Origin: an uncultured Collinsella sp.
GTDB taxonomy: Bacteria > Actinomycetota > Coriobacteriia > Coriobacteriales > Coriobacteriaceae
Assembly: GCA_900554905.1 (NCBI GenBank)
Contig: USJB01000058.1
Coordinates: 1 to 7,360, forward strand
Direction: 5' to 3'
Length of the DNA: 7,360 nucleotides
Shown one piece after another: positions 1-5,021 of the stretch. The number at the start of each line of letters is the position of its first letter. The stretch's first letter is position 1. A model generated the notes under the pieces. That model saw only the letters and a list, made by a program, of their open reading frames with translations. It was not told where the DNA came from and made no database searches. Made by a program: the position numbers and the translations under genes.

Positions 1-1444
1 CCTCGCTCTCGCGGGCACGCAGGTCCTTCAGGGCCGCGCGTGCCGTCTCGGTGGCCTCACGCGCATCGACCTGAGCCCGGCGCGCTTCCTCAAGAGCGCC
101 CTCAAGCTCCTCGGCGCGGTCGCGACGGCTCTCGAGCGAGGCCGTGACCTCCTCGAGCTGTTCATCGATCTGCTCAAGGCGCGAGGCATACATGTTGTCC
201 TCGACCTCGGCATTGGAAAGCGAATCCTTCACCTTGGCGAGCTCGAGCGCGGCGTTATCGGCCACGCGCTGCACATCGCGTTGCTCACGCGTAAGCTGCG
301 AAATCTGATTGTCGAGCGCCACGCGTCGCTCGTGGAGCTCAGCGGCGGCAGGACCAGCGGCGTCAACGTCCTCCTGGGCCTGCCTGTGCGCACCGGTCAC
401 TTCCTCAAGCTGCGCACGCGCGTCCTCGAGCTCCTCGACAACGCGACGACGCTGATGCTCGGAGCTCGAAATCTGCCCGCGCATGTCAGACAGGCGCGAC
501 ACCATGTTGTGGCCTTTTTCCTCGAGCAGGCGCATGTCGGAGTTAATGCGACCGACCACATCTTGCATATGACGGCGCTGCTCGCCCAGGTCGCCCACAA
601 ACAGGCCCTTTTCCTCGAGCATGACCTGAAGCTTCTCGAGCTCGCGCTCCTTTTCGTCCAAGCGGTACTGCGCAAGCTCCAGCTCGGCAGCACCTTCCTT
701 GGAGCGGCTCTCCAGGTCGTTCCACTGCGACTGCAGCGAACGAAGCTCATCGACAGCCAGCATCTGCGTAAGCTCGTTCGCGCGCGAGGACAGCTCTTTG
801 TACTTGCGCGCGCGATCGACCTGACGCTCCAGCGGCCGCAGCTGACGGGCGATCTCCTTATTGATGTCGCGGGCACGGGTCAGGTGCTCGTCCATCGACT
901 TAATCTTTTTGAGCGCACGCTCCTTGCGGCGCTTGTGCTTGGAAATGCCGGCGGCCTCCTCGATAAGGGCGCGGCGCTCCTCGGGGCGGCTCTGCAAAAT
1001 GGCGTCGAGCTTGCCCTGGCTGATAATGGAATGCGTATCCTTGCCCAGGCCCGAATCGTGCAGGATGTCCTGAATGTCCATCAGGCGGCACGGGCTCGAG
1101 TTGATGAGGTACTCGCTCTCGCCCGAGCGATACATGCGGCGAGTGATAGCCACCTCGTCAAAGTCGACGGGCAGCATATGGTCCGAGTTATCGAGCACCA
1201 GCGTGACCTCGGCGACACCCACAGGCTTGCGCGCTGACGAGCCCGAGAAGATGACATCCTCCATGGCCTGGCCGCGCAGCTGCTTGGCGCTCTGCTCGCC
1301 CAGGACCCACAGGATGGAGTCGGAGATGTTCGATTTTCCCGAGCCGTTTGGACCGACGATGACGGTCAGGCCCGGCTCAAACGTCATATGGGCGCGGTCG
1401 GCAAACGACTTGAACCCTTTGAGCGTGAGGGACTTGAGATACAC
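1..1444 (-). CDS. smc: Chromosome segregation protein SMC, N-terminal part (truncated by window edge)
   Basis: This is the N-terminal head and first coiled-coil arm of the SMC ATPase, which dimerises and, with ScpA/ScpB, organises and segregates the chromosome. The visible 481 residues begin MYLKSLTLKGFKSFADR. They carry the Walker A loop GPNGSGKSN (residues 31-39), the motif LRGQAMEDVIF with Arg57 at the place of the B. subtilis arginine finger, and the Q-loop region HSIISQGKLDAIL (about 138-150). From about residue 165 onward the protein is a long charged heptad-type coiled coil rich in Glu, Arg, Leu and Gln. The hinge, second arm and Walker B/signature motifs lie beyond position 1. The start is a GTG at 1444, chosen because it gives the exact family N-terminus; a GAGGA lies only about 3 nt upstream, which is a short spacing. 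The gene follows rnc by 10 nt, so the two are almost certainly co-transcribed. The reading frame is intact throughout. Confidence 0.97.
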   Translation of the reverse strand, partial: MYLKSLTLKGFKSFADRAHMTFEPGLTVIVGPNGSGKSNISDSILWVLGEQSAKQLRGQAMEDVIFSGSSARKPVGVAEVTLVLDNSDHMLPVDFDEVAITRRMYRSGESEYLINSSPCRLMDIQDILHDSGLGKDTHSIISQGKLDAILQSRPEERRALIEEAAGISKHKRRKERALKKIKSMDEHLTRARDINKEIARQLRPLERQVDRARKYKELSSRANELTQMLAVDELRSLQSQWNDLESRSKEGAAELELAQYRLDEKERELEKLQVMLEEKGLFVGDLGEQRRHMQDVVGRINSDMRLLEEKGHNMVSRLSDMRGQISSSEHQRRRVVEELEDARAQLEEVTGAHRQAQEDVDAAGPAAAELHERRVALDNQISQLTREQRDVQRVADNAALELAKVKDSLSNAEVEDNMYASRLEQIDEQLEEVTASLESRRDRAEELEGALEEARRAQVDAREATETARAALKDLRARESE

Positions 1445-1454
1445 GGTTCCTCGC

Positions 1455-2180
1455 TTAAACAGGCTTCTTGTTGAGAATCACGCCGTTGGTGGTGTAACCC
1501 ATGCGGTCGAGCGCTTCGAGCGCGGCGGCTCCCTCGGCTTCCTTCTTTGAGGAGCCGGAGCCGCGACCCTGACGAATACCATCGATCAAAACCACGGCGG
1601 TAAAGGTGGGCGCATGCGCCGGGCCCTCGGAGCCAACGAGCTTGTACGCCGGGGGCTCGTGACCGTCGGCTTGCACACACTCCTGCAAAAACGACTTGGG
1701 GTTCGCAGGATGCTCGGCACGCTCGGAAGCCAAATGCGGCTTAAGCGTACGGTGAATGAACTCCGCCGCGGCATCCCAGCCGGCATCCAGGTACAGTGCG
1801 CCCACGAGCGACTCGTAGACGTTCTCGAGCGCCGAATGCAGGCCGCGCGCACCGGTACCGGTCTCGGAGGCACCAAAGATGATGATGTCGTCGATGCCCA
1901 GCTCGTGAGAAACCTCGGACAGCGTAGCGCCCGAGACAAGCGACACCTTCAAGCGCGTGAGCTTGCCCTCGTCAAACTCCGGATAGGACTCAAAGAGCGA
2001 ACGGGCAACCACGGCGCCCAAAATGGAATCGCCCAAGAACTCAAGGCGCTCATAGCTGGCAGAAACCGGCTGGCCCTCGACTGCCGAGGGATGCGTAAGC
2101 GCCGCGCGCAGCAGCACCTTGTTATTGAACTCGTGGCCCAGGATCTCCTGGGCGCGCGCGAGTCGTTGAGATAAAGCCAA
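1455..2180 (-). CDS. rnc: Ribonuclease III
   Basis: This double-strand-specific endoribonuclease processes rRNA precursors and structured mRNAs in the cytoplasm. At 241 aa it has the usual length. The catalytic domain holds the signature ERLEFLGDSIL (residues 44-54) with metal ligands expected at Glu47 and Asp51, and the second metal-binding helix ENVYESLVGALYLD (119-132). In that helix Glu123 is kept, but the usual Asp three residues before it is Asn120 (codon AAC at 1823-1821). A double-stranded RNA binding domain follows, from about PKSFLQE (161) to the SKKEAEGAAALEAL helix (211-224). A tail of about 14 residues ends the protein. The start is TTG at 2180, supported by a strong AAGGAGG 8 nt upstream that lies inside the end of acpP; no nearby ATG or GTG fits this ribosome site. 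The gap to acpP is 3 nt, so translation is probably coupled. Whether the Asn weakens cleavage cannot be seen from sequence. Confidence 0.96.
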   Translation of the reverse strand: MALSQRLARAQEILGHEFNNKVLLRAALTHPSAVEGQPVSASYERLEFLGDSILGAVVARSLFESYPEFDEGKLTRLKVSLVSGATLSEVSHELGIDDIIIFGASETGTGARGLHSALENVYESLVGALYLDAGWDAAAEFIHRTLKPHLASERAEHPANPKSFLQECVQADGHEPPAYKLVGSEGPAHAPTFTAVVLIDGIRQGRGSGSSKKEAEGAAALEALDRMGYTTNGVILNKKPV

Positions 2181-2183
2181 GAC

Positions 2184-2426
2184 TTAGTCCTCCTTGGCGT
2201 TTTCAATAGCGTCGACAGCGTCGGCGACAGAGTTGAGCGAGAGCAGGGTCTCGTCATCGATCTCGAGGTTGAACTCGTCCTCGATAGCCGTAACCAGCTG
2301 CAGGCGCTCGAGCGAGTTGGCATCGAGGTCGTCAAAGGTGGTCTCCTCGCTAATTTCGGCAACATCGACGCCCAGAACGTCAGCAGCGACCTCGGCGATC
2401 TTGTCGAAGATTTCGGAGCGGTCCAT
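2184..2426 (-). CDS. acpP: Acyl carrier protein
   Basis: This small acidic protein carries growing acyl chains on a 4'-phosphopantetheine arm through fatty acid synthesis and hands them to PlsX and acyltransferases. It has 80 residues, the normal size, and the typical four-helix pattern. The modified serine is Ser38 in DLDANSLERLQLV (residues 33-45). The residue just before it, Asp in the common DSL motif, is Asn37 here (codon AAC). Helix III is represented by EDEFNLEIDDETLLSLNSV (49-67). The ATG at 2426 is chosen because it gives the family length and has AGGA about 6 nt upstream; an in-frame upstream extension to 2663 would run through the plsX end and a hairpin and is not credible. acpP follows plsX after 124 nt holding a perfect 22-bp palindrome, and precedes rnc by 3 nt. 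Being the only fatty-acid synthesis gene besides plsX here, it is probably the main ACP, but a second copy elsewhere cannot be excluded. Confidence 0.96.
   Translation of the reverse strand: MDRSEIFDKIAEVAADVLGVDVAEISEETTFDDLDANSLERLQLVTAIEDEFNLEIDDETLLSLNSVADAVDAIENAKED
2189..2195 (-). promoter_or_regulatory. Strong Shine-Dalgarno site for rnc, inside the acpP 3' end
   Basis: On the minus strand the last codons of acpP (Lys-Glu-Asp-stop) contain AAGGAGG, exactly 8 nt before a TTG. This decides the unusual TTG start of rnc and implies that ribosomes finishing acpP are at the rnc start region. Confidence 0.8.
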
Positions 2427-2462
2427 AGCGCTTCCTCTCATAGTGCATGAATACCAAAAGAA

Positions 2463-2484
2463 TGGTACCGCCCGGGCGGTACCA
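2463..2484 (-). terminator. Perfect 22-bp palindrome between plsX and acpP: probable intrinsic terminator/attenuator, or operator
   Basis: Positions 2463-2484 read the same on both strands, with arms TGGTACCGC and GCGGTACCA around CCGG. In the minus-strand transcript this can fold as a 9-bp GC-rich stem with a CCGG loop, followed directly by UUCUUUU, which is a fair U-tract. It lies 67 nt after the plsX stop and 36 nt before the acpP ATG. It could end plsX transcripts, attenuate acpP if transcription starts upstream of it, or, as a symmetrical DNA site, bind a dimeric repressor. The palindrome is certain; its role is inferred. Confidence 0.6.
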
Positions 2485-2496
2485 AGACACGGTTCT

Positions 2497-2502
2497 GATT
2501 CT
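2497..2502 (-). promoter_or_regulatory. acpP: Candidate -10 hexamer for acpP
   Basis: The minus strand reads TAGAAT, five of six matches to the sigma-70-type -10. No good -35 sits 16-18 nt upstream (best hexamers CTTCGC or TTCGCG), so support is weak. If used, transcription would begin near 2490 and the 22-bp palindrome would lie at the very start of the acpP leader. Confidence 0.25.
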
Positions 2503-2550
2503 ACCCCACGACGTGCGCCGCGAAGCACATAACAGCGCTCTAACTCGCTC

Positions 2551-3570
2551 TTATAAAACGATACCGTCCATAGAGTTGGCGACATTCTCGACCAGCCCGG
2601 CGCGCACGGCTTCGGCCGCCGCGAGCGTACCGTTTTTAACAGCCTCGACCGAGGTAGCGCCATGGCCGATCAGGACCACGCCGCGCAGGCCCAAAAGAAT
2701 CGCGCCGCCCTTGGCGTCGCCAGAGAGCTTGGCCTTTATCTCGCGCATCTGCTTTTTAATGAGCAGTGCGGCGATCTTGGTGCCGAGCGAGGCCATAAAG
2801 GCGCCCTTGAGCTCCTGCAGTAAAAACTTGGCAGCGCCCTCGGTGGCCTTGAGCGCAATATTGCCCGACATGCCATCGGCAACGACGACATCGAAGTTAC
2901 CTGAGGTGATGTCCGTTCCCTCGCAGTTACCAACAAAGCCGGGAACGGCGGCTTTCATGGCCGGGAAGCAGGCCTTGGTAAAGTTGGAGCCCTTCTCGTC
3001 CTCGGTGCCGTTGGCAAGCAGGCCCACGCGGGGATGCTCGATGCCCAAGACGACGCGGGCATAGGCGCTACCCATCTGGGCAAAACGTACCATATCGTCA
3101 ACCTCGACATCGGGGTTGGCGCCCATATCGCACAGCACCGTCAGACCGCCGGCGCGATTGGGCAGCGCATTGGTCAGACAGGGGCGCACCGGCTGCTTCT
3201 TGCCTTCGGCCTGATACCTAAACGGCGTCACATAGGCGGTGGCGGCGGCGGTCATGGCGCCGGTGGAGCCGGCAGAGAAGAACGCGTCCGCATTACCCTT
3301 CTTGATGGCGCGACACGACAGCACGATCGACGACTTGCGTTTGGTCATCACGGCGCGAATGGGATCGTCATCCATGGCGATAACGTCAGGTGCCTCAAGG
3401 GCCTCAACACGTGCATGGGAAGCGGCAAAGGGATTGACGATTTCGGCGGGGCCAGCTGCCAAGACCTCGATATCGGGATCGGCGGCAAGTGCAGCCTCGA
3501 TACCATCGAGAACAACCTGAGGTTTCTCGTCTCCGCCCACAACGTCTACACAAACGCGAACGTTACTCAT
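2551..3570 (-). CDS. plsX: Phosphate acyltransferase PlsX
   Basis: PlsX makes acyl-phosphate from acyl-ACP and inorganic phosphate, supplying PlsY for the first step of phospholipid synthesis at the membrane. The 339-residue product matches the family length. It shows the N-terminal VDVVGGDEKP (a variant of the usual DAMGGD motif), TGAMTAAA, CDMGANPDV, the active-site region VGLLANGTEDEKGS, then GFVGNCEGTDI, VVVADGMSGNIALK and the C-terminal GGAILLGLRGVVLIGHGATS. Two ATGs are possible, at 3576 and 3570. The second is chosen because AAGGAG (3583-3578) lies 7 nt from it but only 1 nt from the first. Upstream, a strong terminator-like hairpin separates plsX from rpmF. Downstream lies acpP, the source of its acyl-ACP substrate, after a second hairpin. 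The frame is intact and no key motif is missing. Confidence 0.96.
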   Translation of the reverse strand: MSNVRVCVDVVGGDEKPQVVLDGIEAALAADPDIEVLAAGPAEIVNPFAASHARVEALEAPDVIAMDDDPIRAVMTKRKSSIVLSCRAIKKGNADAFFSAGSTGAMTAAATAYVTPFRYQAEGKKQPVRPCLTNALPNRAGGLTVLCDMGANPDVEVDDMVRFAQMGSAYARVVLGIEHPRVGLLANGTEDEKGSNFTKACFPAMKAAVPGFVGNCEGTDITSGNFDVVVADGMSGNIALKATEGAAKFLLQELKGAFMASLGTKIAALLIKKQMREIKAKLSGDAKGGAILLGLRGVVLIGHGATSVEAVKNGTLAAAEAVRAGLVENVANSMDGIVL

Positions 3571-3585
3571 ATACATGCTCCTTAT

Positions 3586-3617
3586 ACAAAAATGGCCGAC
3601 TCATTGAGCCGGCCATT
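3586..3617 (-). terminator. Intrinsic terminator-like hairpin between rpmF and plsX
   Basis: In the minus-strand transcript AAUGGCCG-GCUC pairs with GAGU-CGGCCAUU across an AAU loop: 12 base pairs including one G-U. The hairpin spans 3617-3591 and runs into UUU-GU, giving five consecutive U counting the end of the stem. This is a well-formed rho-independent terminator for the rpmF transcript. It ends just 20 nt before the plsX start and 7 nt before its ribosome binding site, so if a promoter lies upstream it would sit in the plsX leader as an attenuator. Confidence 0.8.
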
Positions 3618-3620
3618 GTG

Positions 3621-3634
3621 GTTCCATTTGGAAC
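3621..3634 (-). repeat. Small inverted repeat in the rpmF-plsX gap
   Basis: The minus strand reads GTTCC-AAAT-GGAAC, a 5-bp stem with a 4-nt loop, just upstream of the terminator hairpin. Its AAATGG could alternatively pair with CCATTT formed by the 3' arm and U-tract of the terminator, a possible but short (6 bp) antiterminator pairing. Function is inferred only. Confidence 0.4.
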
Positions 3635-3648
3635 GGCATCGCATCCAG

Positions 3649-3654
3649 AGTATA
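3649..3654 (-). promoter_or_regulatory. plsX: Candidate -10 hexamer for plsX
   Basis: TATACT on the minus strand lies 3 nt after the rpmF stop codon and matches the -10 consensus TATAAT at five of six positions. The hexamer 17 nt upstream (AGGTTA) is a poor -35, so this is only a candidate. Transcription from it would start near 3642 and pass through both hairpins before plsX. Confidence 0.3.
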
Positions 3655-3655
3655 C

Positions 3656-3670
3656 CGTTACTCGGTAACG
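3656..3670 (-). repeat. Short inverted repeat over the rpmF stop codon
   Basis: CGTTAC and GTAACG flank a 3-nt centre across the last codons of rpmF (Val-Thr-Glu-stop), directly upstream of the TATACT candidate -10. It may be a chance result of the coding sequence, or an operator half-site pair or mRNA hairpin at the end of rpmF. Confidence 0.3.
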
Positions 3671-3837
3671 ATAACCTCGCGGTCCTTGTAGAAACCGCAG
3701 CTGGGGCACACGTGGTGCGGAAGCTTGACAGCGCCGCAACGGGGGCACGTGGACTGAGCCGCAGCCGAAATCTTCATGTTGGCGGAACGGCGGGTGTGAG
3801 TGCGGATACGACCCTGCTTTTGTTTAGGTACGGGCAT
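3658..3837 (-). CDS. rpmF: 50S ribosomal protein L32
   Basis: L32 is a small zinc-binding protein of the large ribosomal subunit. The product has 59 residues: a basic N-terminus MPVPKQKQGRIRTHTRRS typical of bacterial L32, then a zinc ribbon with CPRC (Cys31, Cys34) and CPSC (Cys44, Cys47), and the end GFYKDREVIVTE. All four cysteines are present, so this is the zinc-containing form rather than the cysteine-free paralogue made under zinc starvation. The ATG at 3837 has AAGGAAGG about 5 nt upstream. It follows yceD by 64 nt, the conserved yceD-rpmF pairing, and is followed by a strong terminator-like hairpin. No convincing promoter is seen in the 64-nt gap, so it is probably read from upstream. 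Confidence 0.97.
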   Translation of the reverse strand: MPVPKQKQGRIRTHTRRSANMKISAAAQSTCPRCGAVKLPHHVCPSCGFYKDREVIVTE

Positions 3838-3901
3838 AGTGACCTTCCTTATGAACTATCCAGTGTGGCGATTACGCGCAAGTAGCGATACTACCACAGT
3901 T

Positions 3902-4456
3902 TTACTCATCAAGCTTGAGATTCTTCAATGCTGCAAATGGTTTTTCCGTGGCAGCGGCCCATTCCGCCTCTGCCTGGGCGGCGCAATCGCATTGCTCGAC
4001 GTTGAGATTGGTGCCGCAGGTGGGGCACAGGCCGCGGCAATCGGGCTTGCACAGGACAACGAACGGCGTGTCCATGACGACCGCGTCGTTGATGGGCTCA
4101 CCCAGATCGACGATGCGATCCTCGCCCAGCAGCTCGTAGCCGTCCTCGTAGGCCTCGGGATCCTCGGGCTCCTCAAAGAGGTAGAACTCCTCGATCTCGC
4201 CGGCGATATCAAACGAGGCGGGCTCCAGGCAACGGTCGCACTCGCCGGTGGCGTGCGCGCGGACCATGCCCGTGAGCAAGACACCGGTACCGGCATTGGT
4301 AAAGACAACGTCGTAGTCGATGCCGTCCTGAAGCTGGTACTCCTTCTCGCCCACCGTGTAGGTGGCGACATCGACCTTACCGGTCAGCGGATACGAATCT
4401 CCAGGAAACTCGAGCTGCTCGGAAAGATCGACGGTAACGCTCGGGAACTCAGCCAT
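3902..4456 (-). CDS. yceD: YceD family protein (DUF177), metal-binding, 23S rRNA/ribosome-associated
   Basis: The 184-residue product belongs to the YceD/DUF177 family, which is linked to 23S rRNA accumulation or large-subunit assembly and is usually encoded next to rpmF, as here. The diagnostic features are ECDRCLEP (Cys73, Cys76) in the middle, an acidic stretch EEPEDPEAYEDGYELLGEDRIVDL (about 95-118), and the C-terminal cysteine cluster CKPDCRGLCPTCGTNLN followed by CDC (Cys136, 140, 144, 147, 156, 158), likely binding zinc. The start at 4456 is chosen because its ATG shares one base with the TAA of the upstream gene (TAATG), a classic translation-coupling junction; no clear Shine-Dalgarno site is present, which fits coupling. 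An in-frame upstream extension to 4507 lies within the preceding gene and is rejected. The exact molecular function of the family is not settled. Confidence 0.9.
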   Translation of the reverse strand: MAEFPSVTVDLSEQLEFPGDSYPLTGKVDVATYTVGEKEYQLQDGIDYDVVFTNAGTGVLLTGMVRAHATGECDRCLEPASFDIAGEIEEFYLFEEPEDPEAYEDGYELLGEDRIVDLGEPINDAVVMDTPFVVLCKPDCRGLCPTCGTNLNVEQCDCAAQAEAEWAAATEKPFAALKNLKLDE

Positions 4457-4953
4457 TACCACTGACCATTCTGCTGGGCGGCACCCTCGTTGAGCTGTTG
4501 ACGGCAACGGGTAACGGTGCCGGTCAGGCTCTTGAGGTTCTCCTCCAGGTGCGTAAAGACCTGCTCTGCGTAGTCCTCGGCAGCATAACGCGTCTCGCGC
4601 TCGTACTGCTGGGCACGATCGCGGATGTCGTCGGCCTGCTGCTGCGCAAGGCGGACGATCTCCTGCTCACCGGCAATGGTGAGGGCCTGCTGCTGAGCGT
4701 CGGCGATGATGGAATCGGCCTGAGCGGCGGCGGAAGCCATAAGCTCCTCGCGCTCCTTAAGGATACGGCGGGACTTCTGCCACTCCTCGGGATAGCTCAT
4801 GCGGATCTCGTCGAGGATGTTGAAGAACACGTCGGCGTCGATGACCTTGAACTGAGCGTTCTTGCCGAAAGGCGGCTTGGCTTCCTCGATCAGCCCTTCG
4901 AGCTCATCGACCAAGCTGACGATCCTATCGCCAGGAAAATTCTCGCCCGGCAT
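4456..4953 (-). CDS. DivIVA/SepIVA-like coiled-coil protein (probable envelope/division factor)
   Basis: This 165-residue, mostly helical, acidic protein has no catalytic motif, signal peptide or membrane segment. The N-terminal part (about 10-70) contains VDELEGLIEEAK, then DADVFFNILDEIRMSYPEEW and RRILKEREELM. The middle (72-130) is a coiled coil rich in Ala and Gln with repeated AxxQAD-type units, and the end has HLEENLKSLTGTVTRCRQQL. This layout, and its place between coaD and yceD, match my recollection of the mycobacterial septation factor SepIVA (Rv2927c), which is longer because it has more coiled-coil repeats. Similar proteins are often loosely labelled ATPase or V-type ATPase subunit H because of the coiled coil; nothing here supports an enzymatic role. 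The start at 4953 is preferred over in-frame ATGs at 4977 and 4968 because AAAGGAG sits 5 nt upstream of it. It overlaps yceD by one base. Function is inferred. Confidence 0.85.
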   Translation of the reverse strand: MPGENFPGDRIVSLVDELEGLIEEAKPPFGKNAQFKVIDADVFFNILDEIRMSYPEEWQKSRRILKEREELMASAAAQADSIIADAQQQALTIAGEQEIVRLAQQQADDIRDRAQQYERETRYAAEDYAEQVFTHLEENLKSLTGTVTRCRQQLNEGAAQQNGQW

Positions 4954-4958
4954 CCGGT

Positions 4959-4965
4959 CTCCTTT
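4959..4965 (-). promoter_or_regulatory. Shine-Dalgarno site fixing the SepIVA-like start
   Basis: AAAGGAG on the minus strand lies 5 nt before the ATG at 4953. Two in-frame ATGs at 4977 and 4968 lie upstream of this site, so it selects the third ATG. Confidence 0.75.
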
Positions 4966-4988
4966 CATAGGTAACATATCATCGTGCT

Positions 4989-5017
4989 AGTTTACCACAT
5001 GCCACCAGCCATTAAAA
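4989..5017 (-). promoter_or_regulatory. Weak promoter candidate upstream of the SepIVA-like gene
   Basis: In the 68-nt gap after coaD the minus strand has TTTTAA (5017-5012), a 17-nt spacer and TAAACT (4994-4989). The -10 is fair and the -35 poor. It could start the SepIVA-like/yceD/rpmF unit, but read-through from coaD is equally possible. Confidence 0.3.
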
Positions 5018-5021
5018 AACG

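Noticed and set aside
60..800. Many repeats of CTCGAG and GAGCTC-like hexamers across smc
   Set aside because: They fall on Leu-Glu and Glu-Leu codon pairs of the coiled coil with preferred codons CTC and GAG; no regular spacing or separate function is evident.
281..1237. Long plus-strand open frame (318 codons) opposite smc
   Set aside because: It lies fully antisense to an unmistakable SMC coding frame, starts with TTG without a ribosome site, and its product is a Leu/Arg/Ala-rich mirror of GC-rich coiled-coil codons.
1614..2174. Plus-strand open frame opposite rnc
   Set aside because: Antisense shadow of the conserved RNase III gene; no ribosome site and no recognisable protein motif.
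2463..2502. T-box riboswitch (the palindrome contains GGTACCGC, resembling the T-box/antiterminator element)
   Set aside because: Only about 67 nt lie between the plsX stop and the palindrome, with no room for stem I and a specifier loop, the AGGG part of the T-box is missing, and acpP is not an amino-acid or tRNA-ligase gene.
2427..2663. N-terminal extension of acpP to an in-frame start at 2663
   Set aside because: The extra 79 residues run through the plsX 3' end and the palindrome, and the 80-residue form has the right length and a ribosome site.
3034..3885. Plus-strand open frame of 283 codons spanning plsX, the gap and rpmF
   Set aside because: It crosses two well-supported minus-strand genes and a terminator-like hairpin, and its sequence looks like reverse-frame translation.
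3888..3893. TAGTAT in the yceD-rpmF gap as an rpmF -10 element
   Set aside because: The hexamer 17 nt upstream is AAGCTT, and the only -35-like sequence (TTGATG) gives a 13-nt spacer, too short.
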